8,079 bases of DNA from an uncultured Mycoplasmatota bacterium (GTDB lineage Bacteria > Bacillota_I > Bacilli_A > RF39 > UBA660), in the NCBI GenBank assembly GCA_947296775.1, contig CAMYRF010000028.1:1-8079 (forward strand), given 5' to 3'. The notes beneath the pieces are model-generated. The model was not told where the DNA came from. It saw nothing but the letters and a program-made list of their open reading frames with translations, and searched no databases. A program made the translations under genes and the position numbers. Shown here piece by piece: positions 1-5,274 of the stretch. The stretch's first letter is position 1, and the number at the start of each line of letters is the position of its first letter.

Positions 1-4
1 TATA

Positions 5-40
5 ACAAAAAAGTAAACATATTTTTTTATGTCTACTTTT
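5..40 (-). terminator. Intrinsic terminator of the nuclease gene
   Basis: Arms at 9-20 and 29-40 form a 12-bp stem around an 8-base A/T loop. On the minus strand all positions pair if one G-U is allowed, and a T-rich tail follows (plus-strand A run 7-12). The hairpin starts 32 bases after the nuclease stop codon. On the plus strand the stem has one mismatch and ends in a short T run, so it may also stop a plus-strand gene entering from the left. Confidence 0.75.
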
Positions 41-72
41 ATCTTACCAGTTCAATTTTGTTTCCTAATTTT

Positions 73-798
73 TTATTGTTCTAATTTACTGTCACCAGTT
101 TTATAGTCTATTTCTATACCATCTTGGATATTATAGATAAATACATTAAATGATAATTCTTGGCCTTTATCTTCAACTGAACTAGCTTCTATTTGAACTC
201 CAGTTGCGACTAGATTATTATCTTCATATATAGGTGTAACTCTATAAAGAACATGATTATTGGTTTCTTTAATGTAGTTAGCGACTTTATTTTCAAAATC
301 AAGCATTCCTTTAGTATTCATTTGTCTTGTGCAAGTTATAAGATTTTTTTCATTTGCATTTTCACCAGTTAATTGGTAACCGATTAAGTGACATCTATTA
401 TATAAGTATTTACCATTTACAATATCATATTTTACTGTATGCCATCCAGAAGGTTTAATCATACCGATTGAACCTCTTTTTTCAGTGGGCATTGTTTCTT
501 TGCTGACGTTTGCAAATGCAGTTCTTGCTCTTCCAAGATAATCTAAATCACTATAGTTTTCAAATGATGTTGTTATATATTCCTCTTCTGTGAATGTTGG
601 TTTATTATCATTTATTATTACATAATCATTTCCAGTATATTCTGGTATTTCTTCTATGTTATATGACTGTGTGATTTCTTCTTTTGGGATAACTTTGTAT
701 ATTAAATTATCGATATCATCTTTATAGTATGCTAGTACACTTACAATTAATATTATTATAAGGCTAAAAATTAAACTATTTCTTTGTTTTTTACTCAT
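73..798 (-). CDS. Membrane-anchored DNA/RNA non-specific endonuclease
   Basis: This is a 241-residue protein. Residues about 7-24 form one hydrophobic segment after a basic N-terminus, an uncleaved signal anchor or signal peptide that puts the enzyme outside the membrane. The catalytic core resembles the Endonuclea_NS_2 / EndA-like beta-beta-alpha-metal family. The motif NRCHLIGYQLTGEN (about 134-147, presumed catalytic His137) is followed by NLITCTRQMN (about 152-161), which supplies the metal-binding Asn, and by GMLDFENKVANYI with a conserved Glu. Asn-Arg-Cys-His in place of the EndA Asp-Arg-Gly-His is, from my knowledge of the family, normal in many Bacillota members and not a defect. Likely roles are degrading extracellular nucleic acid for nucleotides, or DNA uptake processing. 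I chose the ATG at 798 because AGGTGA (809-804) sits 5 bases before it. An in-frame GTG at 807 lies inside that ribosome-binding site. The gene is single and diverges from the 993 gene. Confidence 0.88.
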   Translation of the reverse strand: MSKKQRNSLIFSLIIILIVSVLAYYKDDIDNLIYKVIPKEEITQSYNIEEIPEYTGNDYVIINDNKPTFTEEEYITTSFENYSDLDYLGRARTAFANVSKETMPTEKRGSIGMIKPSGWHTVKYDIVNGKYLYNRCHLIGYQLTGENANEKNLITCTRQMNTKGMLDFENKVANYIKETNNHVLYRVTPIYEDNNLVATGVQIEASSVEDKGQELSFNVFIYNIQDGIEIDYKTGDSKLEQ

Positions 799-816
799 AT
801 ACTTCACCTATTATTA

Positions 817-825
817 ATTATATCA
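817..825 (-). promoter_or_regulatory. Extended -10 promoter of the nuclease gene
   Basis: On the minus strand the sequence reads TGATATAAT, a perfect extended -10 (TGnTATAAT). No good -35 hexamer is found 16-18 bases upstream, where T-rich DNA lies instead. Only 7 bases separate the hexamer from the AGGTGA ribosome-binding site, so the mRNA would begin almost at that site. Confidence 0.55.
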
Positions 826-992
826 TTTATTTTTTTAAGAAATTTCATTTTTTTGAAAGTTTTTTTGTTTTTTTGCAGGAATTTGGTATGAAAATACCGT
901 ACATTATATATGAGAGGATAAGAATAGGCTTAGTTTGGGGGTGATTATAATTATTTTGTAGAGAGTGAAGGGGGTCTTTGTTAGGAGGTAAT
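826..992. other. Intergenic region between divergent nuclease and surface-protein genes
   Basis: No convincing gene lies here. The left part holds four T-runs on the plus strand (831-836, 848-854, 860-866, 868-874), which may bend the DNA. Next come an inverted repeat at 885-898, possible -10 hexamers at 905-910 and 946-951, a G-rich stretch, and the AGGAGG ribosome-binding site at 983-988 that serves the ATG at 993. The region shows no recognisable riboswitch, tRNA or small-RNA structure. Confidence 0.5.
883..910 (+). promoter_or_regulatory. Weak candidate promoter overlapped by an inverted repeat
   Basis: TTGGTA (883-888, 4/6 of the -35 consensus), 16 bases, then TATATA (905-910, 4/6) could drive the 993 gene with a leader of about 75 bases. 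The perfect inverted repeat GGTAT-GAAA-ATACC (885-898) covers the -35 and part of the spacer, as an operator would. A rival is the perfect TATAAT at 946-951, which has no -35 at the right distance. The choice between them is uncertain. Confidence 0.3.
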
Positions 993-1742
993 ATGGATTT
1001 TTTTATTAAATTAATTATGGTAGTAGTTGGAATAAATGGGACTTTTAATTTTGGCGGGTTAGAAATTCCGATTGTAATTCGTGGTGAGGGTTTTTATATA
1101 GATGAGAGTGTAGAAGAAAAATATATTTATCGTGGAAAAAATCCTAACAATTATATTTTGTTTGAGAATGTCCTTTGGCGTATTATTTCAATTAGTAATG
1201 ATGGTATTAAGATTATTCGTAATAGTAGTATTGGTAATATGGCTTTCGATAATAAATGGTCTAATGATTGGGAAAAATCTTCATTAAAGAAATATTTGGA
1301 AGACTACTATAGTGATAGTGCTTCTGACGTTACACTTATTAGTATGGATGAGTTTTTAAATTCTAGTTCTGATAGAAAAAACTGTGGGAAAATGACTTTA
1401 TATTTTAAGAATTTTGAAAAATGTTTTGATAGTAGTTATATTAATTTTCTTGAAATGGGCAATTCTAGTCACGTGATGTGGACTAGAAGCGGTGATCCTG
1501 ATGGGAGTAATGGTGTATTTTATCTTGGTAATACATATTTTGGTGATGGTAGTCCTTTAGATGAGTATGGTGTGCTTCCTGTAATAAATTTAGACTCTAA
1601 TATTAAATTATCTGGTAATGGTACTTTACAAAATCCTTACAAAATAGAAAAAACATCATTACAAAAGAAAAAACTTACCTTTATGGTAAGTTTTAATTAT
1701 CTTATTATACCCATACAAACTAATACTATAAAGAGAAAATAG
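993..1742 (+). CDS. Predicted surface protein, DUF6273-like, with a run-on C-terminus
   Basis: The protein has 249 residues. Function is unknown. The layout matches a group of exported proteins common in gut Bacilli. It has a hydrophobic N-terminal stretch (about 3-20), then YRGKNPNNY (46-54) and LWRIISI (61-67). Next come IIRNSSIGNM (74-83), a W-x-S-S-L-x-x-Y-L segment (93-102), Cys131 and Cys144 that could form a disulfide, and the closing strand GVLPVINL (193-200) with GNGTLQNPYKI (208-218). Relatives, as I recall them, end soon after 'NPY-x-(I/L)'. Here about 30 more residues, basic then hydrophobic, follow and are encoded by a terminator hairpin (1670-1694) and by the antisense 3' end of the exchanger gene. 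The N-terminus lacks the usual Lys/Arg start of a signal peptide, so export is plausible but not proven. Start: ATG 993 with AGGAGG 5 bases upstream (983-988). The in-frame TTG at 978 lies upstream of that site and is unlikely. Confidence 0.72.
   Translation: MDFFIKLIMVVVGINGTFNFGGLEIPIVIRGEGFYIDESVEEKYIYRGKNPNNYILFENVLWRIISISNDGIKIIRNSSIGNMAFDNKWSNDWEKSSLKKYLEDYYSDSASDVTLISMDEFLNSSSDRKNCGKMTLYFKNFEKCFDSSYINFLEMGNSSHVMWTRSGDPDGSNGVFYLGNTYFGDGSPLDEYGVLPVINLDSNIKLSGNGTLQNPYKIEKTSLQKKKLTFMVSFNYLIIPIQTNTIKRK
1661..1694 (-). terminator. Strong terminator of the cation exchanger, inside the opposing ORF
   Basis: A perfect 10-bp stem (1670-1679 with 1685-1694) closes a 5-base loop (TTTAT on plus). 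On the minus strand a T-rich tail follows (plus A-rich 1663-1673). The stem begins 2 bases after the exchanger stop codon. On the plus strand the right arm ends in TTTT and then AATTATCTTATT, so termination of the 993 gene there is possible but weaker. The hairpin lies within the plus-strand reading frame, 45 bases before its stop codon. Confidence 0.85.
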
Positions 1743-2716
1743 AATATTCCACATAATAATAGCATCTTTACGGTCATGTGTTTTTTAAGATTTAGTTCTG
1801 TCAATAATATTGCGGCTGATGCAATAGCAATCAATGAAGAAATTATTGTTCCTGAACTATTTAAGCTCCAGTCTGTTAATAAAATTCCAACGGCTGGAAG
1901 GATTGATGCTTGAAACATCATTGCTCCAGTTATATTTCCAAGTGCTAATGTATCTTTTTCTCTTGATATCCAAATAACACTATTAAATTTTTCTGGAAGT
2001 TCGGTTGCGATTGGTGTAATTATTATTGCTAGAACAAAGGCTGGGATGTGTAAAAGTTTTGATACATAGGAAATTGAATCTACAAATACTTCAGCGCCTA
2101 TTATGATAAGTGTTAAAGCAAGTGCTGCTTGAAATAATACTAGAATTATAGCTTTTTTATTTTTCATGATGTCGTTATGACCAAAGGCAAAGTATAAGTC
2201 TGGTACATCGCTTTCGTTTTCTCTATTTTCTTTTACTATTTTGATTACATATATAAAGTAGCTAAGTACTAGTAAGGCACCTAAACAAATTTTTACAGAT
2301 TTAAATTCACTGGGGATAAATCCACAAAGTAAGGCTATTACAAATGCGAAGATAAAGAATTTTAAATCTCTACTTACGGTATCATAATGTACCACAACTT
2401 TATCTTTGTGCTTTCTTTTGTGTTTAAAGGCTATGACGGCAACACCAGTTACAAACATTGTTAGTGTTGATAACATTAAAGGAGCTCCTAGAATGGCACC
2501 TATTCCAATTTCTTCAGCGCTTTCATGGTTTCCACTAACTAGTGCGATAATTGGAATTAAAGTTTCTGGAAGGGCAGTTCCAACAGCGGCTAACACTGAT
2601 CCAACTGCACCTTCTGATAAATTTAATAATTTTCCTAACCATTCTATTGCATTAACAAATAGTTCGGCTGCAATTAAGATTACAATAAGACTTACAAATA
2701 ACATTAATATTTCCAT
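1697..2716 (-). CDS. CaCA-family sodium/calcium-type cation exchanger
   Basis: A 339-residue polytopic inner-membrane protein with about ten hydrophobic segments arranged as two inverted halves. Each half carries an alpha-repeat. Repeat 1 has GTALPET (46-52, Glu51) followed by IGIGAILGAP (about 70-79). Repeat 2 has PIATELPE (235-242, Glu242) followed by LGNITGAMMFQ (about 259-269). The paired acidic residues in 'G-T/S-x-x-P-E'-like motifs are the cation-binding signature of the YrbG/CaCA antiporters, which exchange Ca2+ (or a similar cation) for Na+ or H+. A basic, hydrophilic loop (about 98-118) and a charged loop (about 163-188) divide the halves. ATG 2716 is preceded by GGTGAT (2725-2720) 3-4 bases away, with a good promoter just upstream. 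The 3' end overlaps the convergent 993 gene by 46 bp. The substrate cannot be told from sequence alone. Confidence 0.85.
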   Translation of the reverse strand: MEILMLFVSLIVILIAAELFVNAIEWLGKLLNLSEGAVGSVLAAVGTALPETLIPIIALVSGNHESAEEIGIGAILGAPLMLSTLTMFVTGVAVIAFKHKRKHKDKVVVHYDTVSRDLKFFIFAFVIALLCGFIPSEFKSVKICLGALLVLSYFIYVIKIVKENRENESDVPDLYFAFGHNDIMKNKKAIILVLFQAALALTLIIIGAEVFVDSISYVSKLLHIPAFVLAIIITPIATELPEKFNSVIWISREKDTLALGNITGAMMFQASILPAVGILLTDWSLNSSGTIISSLIAIASAAILLTELNLKKHMTVKMLLLCGIFYFLFIVLVCMGIIR

Positions 2717-2731
2717 ATAATCACCATATTT

Positions 2732-2760
2732 ATTATAACTAATTATTTTAATATTATCAA
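2732..2760 (-). promoter_or_regulatory. Sigma-A-type promoter of the exchanger gene
   Basis: The minus strand reads TTGATA (2760-2755), a 17-base spacer, then TATAAT (2737-2732), five of six and six of six matches. Only 6 bases lie between the -10 and the GGTGAT ribosome-binding site, so the transcript would start at or next to that site. Confidence 0.75.
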
Positions 2761-2790
2761 GAAATATATTTTTTTGTGGGAATTCTTAAT

Positions 2791-2818
2791 TTGACATGAT
2801 TTTTATAGGTAGTATAAT
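2791..2818 (+). promoter_or_regulatory. Consensus promoter P1 of the AraC-type regulator
   Basis: TTGACA (2791-2796), a 16-base spacer and TATAAT (2813-2818) match the vegetative consensus at every position. Transcripts would start near 2825, giving a leader of about 55 bases that crosses the second promoter. It lies back to back with the exchanger promoter. Confidence 0.75.
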
Positions 2819-2851
2819 ATCAGTATTGTTTAAAAACTGTGCAAAAATTCC

Positions 2852-2860
2852 TGTTATAAT
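2852..2860 (+). promoter_or_regulatory. Extended -10 promoter P2 of the AraC-type regulator
   Basis: TGTTATAAT matches the extended -10 element perfectly. No -35 hexamer is visible 16-18 bases upstream. The ribosome-binding site AAGGGGGG (2867-2874) follows after 6 bases, so P2 would yield an mRNA that begins almost at the Shine-Dalgarno. An imperfect inverted repeat with CAGT/ACTG ends (2821-2839) lies between the P1 and P2 -10 boxes. Confidence 0.5.
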
Positions 2861-2880
2861 GGCATTAAGGGGGGAAAACC

Positions 2881-3396
2881 ATGAATGAGGAATTAGTAAA
2901 GGATATTTGTTTATATATAGATGATAATATAAACGAAAATTTAACTATTGATGAAATTGCTTTAGAGTTTCACTTTAATAAGTTTCATTTAATGCGTAAA
3001 TTTAAAGAAAATACTGGTTTAACAATTAATCAATATATAAATAATAGAAAGATTCAAAATAGTATGAATGAACTTACTAGTACTGATGATTCTATGCTGA
3101 AAGTGGCGCTTAATAATGGATTTAATTCATTAGAATATTTTTCTGAACAATTTACTAAAATAGTTGGTTTAAGTCCATCTAAATTTAGAAATTTTTCTTT
3201 AGTTCATGCTTTTCCATCTTTTGATCAAGGAGGAGAAGATATGGATAAATTAGAACAAATCCAGGCTGATTTAGCTGAACTTAAAGAATTAAAAGAAATG
3301 ATTAATGGAATGCAAAATCAAACTATTACTGAAAATAACAAAGTTAAAGAACCTGCGAAAGTCTTGGTAAAGAAAATTTCACAAAAAGCAGCATAG
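2881..3396 (+). CDS. Small AraC-family DNA-binding regulator with coiled-coil tail
   Basis: A 171-residue protein. Residues 1-105 are a complete AraC/XylS DNA-binding domain. The first helix-turn-helix is LTIDEIALEFHFNKFHLMRKFK (about 21-42, shown as landmarks L21 to K42). The second spans about 71-103 with the family signature A-x-x-N-G-F-x-S-x-x-Y-F-x-x-x-F-x-K-x-x-G-x-S-P-x-x-F-R. There is no N-terminal ligand domain. A linker, HAFPSFDQGGEDMD (109-122), resembles the junction that leads into a GyrI-like effector domain in related regulators. Here it is followed only by an amphipathic helix (about 121-146, L124, I127, L131, L134, I141) and a basic tail (about 154-171). The helix may mediate dimerisation. 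The start ATG has AAGGGGGG 6 bases upstream. The ABC exporter begins 70 bases downstream on the same strand, so it is the likely target. An internal ribosome-binding site occurs at 3227-3235. Confidence 0.85.
   Translation: MNEELVKDICLYIDDNINENLTIDEIALEFHFNKFHLMRKFKENTGLTINQYINNRKIQNSMNELTSTDDSMLKVALNNGFNSLEYFSEQFTKIVGLSPSKFRNFSLVHAFPSFDQGGEDMDKLEQIQADLAELKELKEMINGMQNQTITENNKVKEPAKVLVKKISQKAA
3227..3396 (+). other. Internal Shine-Dalgarno and possible nested 51-residue coiled-coil ORF
   Basis: AAGGAGGAG (3227-3235), one of the longest anti-SD matches in the window, lies inside the regulator gene and is followed by an in-frame ATG at 3241, with 7 bases between GGAGG and ATG. Initiation there would give a 51-residue product: an acidic amphipathic helix (MDKLEQIQADLAEL...) and a Lys-rich tail, identical to the regulator's C-terminus. 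The codons for Gly-Gly-Glu (gga gga gaa) create this site, so it may be a coincidence of the protein sequence. Confidence 0.3.
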
Positions 3397-3406
3397 TATT
3401 AAAGTC

Positions 3407-3426
3407 ATTTTAGTTTAAATTTTAGT
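3407..3426 (+). repeat. Direct repeat ATTTTAGT, candidate operator upstream of the ABC exporter
   Basis: ATTTTAGT occurs at 3407-3414 and 3419-3426, 12 bases apart start to start. The pair sits where the -35 region of the exporter promoter would lie. AraC-type regulators commonly bind direct repeats at such positions. The sequence is AT-rich, so chance repetition is possible. Confidence 0.35.
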
Positions 3427-3439
3427 GGTAAAAAAATAG

Positions 3440-3445
3440 TACAAT
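3440..3445 (+). promoter_or_regulatory. Possible -10 hexamer of the ABC exporter gene
   Basis: TACAAT matches five of six -10 positions and is followed 8 bases later by the ribosome-binding site GGGGGAA (3454-3460). No -35 hexamer resembling TTGACA lies 16-18 bases upstream, as is usual for promoters that need an activator. No terminator is visible after the regulator gene, so read-through from P1/P2 is also possible. Confidence 0.35.
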
Positions 3446-3466
3446 TTTTTTATGGGGGAATATTTT

Positions 3467-5188
3467 ATGAAGAATACATTTTATAATTTAAAAAAATCTT
3501 GGCAATATTCTAAAGGTTATAGAAAATATTTATTTATATATATGTTTTTTGGAATATTATCTATTATCTGTAATGTGTTAAATCCACTTTTAGTAGCCCA
3601 ATTAATTATTGACATCACTAATCAGAGTATTAATGGATTAATTACTACAGGATTTTATATATTTTTACTTTCTGTAGGTACTTGGCTATTTTGGATGTTT
3701 GGCAACTTTGCTTCTAATAAATTTAGTAGAGGATTACTTGTTAAACTGCAATGCTCTTTAGCTGAAGAAACTTTGTTTTTAAAACAAAAAGAGCTATCGA
3801 CTAATTCTTCTGGAGTGTTTGCTGATAGGATAAATAATGATTGTAATAGTATTAAGCATATTTTTACAGAACTTTCACATACCATTATTACAACTATGGC
3901 TAATTTAGGTATTATGGTAGCAGTATTTGTAATTAATAAATATGTATTTTGTTATTATGTAGTTATTGTTACTTTAATTACTTTGTTTAATCATTTAAGA
4001 TATAAATATTATTTTAAAATGGATAAAGAAATTAGGGAAATTAATGAAAATAATACTGGGATTGTATCTGAATTAATTCGTGGGCTTAAAGATATAAAAG
4101 TTCTTAATGCAATAAATGGGTTTACTAAAAAAATGCGAGAAAGATTTACGACTTCAAATCAAATGCGCTATAAACTTGTAAAAAAAGATGCAATATTATG
4201 GACTGGGATTAGTGTAATAGAAAATTTAGGGAAATTTGGATTTATTATTTTGGCAGTAATTTTAATTAAAAATAATTTACTTACTTTTGCGGCTTTTATT
4301 GTTTTATATACTTATCAAGATAGAGTATTTGGTTTACTTGAAAATTTTAATTATGTAACTCAGTATATTAAAGATTATAATTTAAGTTGTAATCGTATTT
4401 TTGAAATTATTTTGCACAAAAACTTTGAAAAAGAAAAGTTTGGATTAGTTAATTTAGATAAAGCAAGTGGAAATTTTGAATTTAAGCATGTTTCTTTTGG
4501 TTATAACGACGAAAAAATTCTTAAAGATTTAAATTTTAAAATTAAAGAAAATGAAACTGTTGCTTTTGTGGGAAAAAGTGGTAGTGGTAAAAGTACGATA
4601 TTTAATTTGATAACTAAGTTATATGAAACTGATAAGGGAACAATTACTATTGATGGTTATGATATTAACGATTTATCTTGTGATTCTATTAGAGGGAATA
4701 TGTCTTTAATTACGCAGGATCCTTATATATTTAATTTTTCGATTAGAGAAAATTTAGCTTTGGTTAAGGAAGATATGACTGATGAAGAGATGATAGAGGC
4801 TTGTAAGCTTGCTCAAATACATGATTATATTATGACACTACCTGATAAATACGATACCTTAGTTGGCGAAGGTGGAGTTACTCTATCTGGCGGTCAAAGA
4901 CAAAGGTTAGCGATTGCTCGTGCATTACTTAAAAAAACAGAAATTATTTTATTTGATGAGGCTACTTCAGCTTTGGATAATGAAACACAAAAAGAGATTC
5001 AAAACGCTATTAATAATATGAAGGGCGAGTATACTATTTTAATTATTGCCCACCGTTTATCTACAGTTATTAATAGCGATAGAATTTTATTTGTTGATGA
5101 TGGTAGGGTAATTGCTGCAGGTACTCATGATGAACTTATGGAAAAATGTGAAGCTTATAAACATTTGTATGAAACTGAATTGGTTTAA
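3467..5188 (+). CDS. ABC exporter half-transporter (fused permease and ATPase)
   Basis: The 573-residue protein has a type I exporter membrane domain (about 1-310, hydrophobic segments near 20-45, 55-78, 138-178 and 245-288) joined to an ATPase domain (about 335-573). The ATPase has Walker A GKSGSGKST (369-377, starting at Gly369), Q-loop Gln417 in TQDPYIF, and signature LSGGQRQR (from Leu473). It also has Walker B IILFDEATSALD with catalytic Glu498, and switch His529 in AHRLST. All catalytic residues are present, so it should hydrolyse ATP. One permease and one ATPase per chain means it must dimerise, with itself or with a partner not in this window. The substrate is unknown: lipid, drug and peptide exporters share this layout. 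Start: ATG 3467 with GGGGGAA 6 bases upstream. An in-frame ATG at 3452 immediately precedes that site and has no site of its own. The AraC-type regulator upstream probably controls it. Confidence 0.9.
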   Translation: MKNTFYNLKKSWQYSKGYRKYLFIYMFFGILSIICNVLNPLLVAQLIIDITNQSINGLITTGFYIFLLSVGTWLFWMFGNFASNKFSRGLLVKLQCSLAEETLFLKQKELSTNSSGVFADRINNDCNSIKHIFTELSHTIITTMANLGIMVAVFVINKYVFCYYVVIVTLITLFNHLRYKYYFKMDKEIREINENNTGIVSELIRGLKDIKVLNAINGFTKKMRERFTTSNQMRYKLVKKDAILWTGISVIENLGKFGFIILAVILIKNNLLTFAAFIVLYTYQDRVFGLLENFNYVTQYIKDYNLSCNRIFEIILHKNFEKEKFGLVNLDKASGNFEFKHVSFGYNDEKILKDLNFKIKENETVAFVGKSGSGKSTIFNLITKLYETDKGTITIDGYDINDLSCDSIRGNMSLITQDPYIFNFSIRENLALVKEDMTDEEMIEACKLAQIHDYIMTLPDKYDTLVGEGGVTLSGGQRQRLAIARALLKKTEIILFDEATSALDNETQKEIQNAINNMKGEYTILIIAHRLSTVINSDRILFVDDGRVIAAGTHDELMEKCEAYKHLYETELV

Positions 5189-5211
5189 AGTATTTAACTT
5201 TAAGCCTTTTT
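5184..5211 (+). terminator. Weak A/T-only terminator-like hairpin after the ABC exporter
   Basis: TTAAAGT (5185-5191) and ACTTTAA (5197-5203) form a 7-bp stem with a 5-base loop, followed by GCC and TTTTT. The exporter stop codon TAA (5186-5188) lies within the left arm. The stem has only one G-C pair, so termination is probably leaky and some transcripts may continue into typA. Confidence 0.4.
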
Positions 5212-5212
5212 A

Positions 5213-5241
5213 TTTACTTTTTAAGTGATAAGTGCTATAAT
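5213..5241 (+). promoter_or_regulatory. Promoter of typA
   Basis: TTTACT (5213-5218, 4/6 of the -35 consensus), a 17-base spacer and TATAAT (5236-5241). The TG at 5233-5234 makes it an extended -10. The expected start is near 5248, giving a leader of about 27 bases with AAGGGAG at 5258-5264 as the ribosome-binding site. A short direct repeat AAGTG-AT-AAGTG (5223-5234) fills the spacer. Confidence 0.65.
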
Positions 5242-5274
5242 TGTTTTTAGTTTTTTAAAGGGAGTGTTTTTTTT

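Noticed and set aside
409..420. Nuclease motif NRCH instead of the textbook DRGH as a sign of an inactive enzyme
   Set aside because: The catalytic His is kept, and NRCH is, from my knowledge, common in this Bacillota subfamily. The other conserved residues are present.
978..992. TTG start for the surface protein
   Set aside because: The ribosome-binding site AGGAGG lies downstream of this TTG and fits the ATG at 993. A stop codon (966-968) lies just upstream in frame.
808..992. Riboswitch or attenuator upstream of the surface protein
   Set aside because: Only one short hairpin is visible, with no terminator/antiterminator pair or known aptamer core.
2406..2720. Plus-strand open frame of 104 residues
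   Set aside because: It is antisense to the exchanger's first alpha-repeat, has no ribosome-binding site and has a composition typical of a reverse-frame shadow.
3452..3466. ATG start 15 bases upstream of the chosen ABC exporter start
   Set aside because: GGGGGAA directly follows this ATG and serves ATG 3467. No ribosome-binding site precedes 3452.
3655..3885. Minus-strand open frame of 76 residues
   Set aside because: It lies wholly inside the ABC exporter permease on the other strand, with no start signals.
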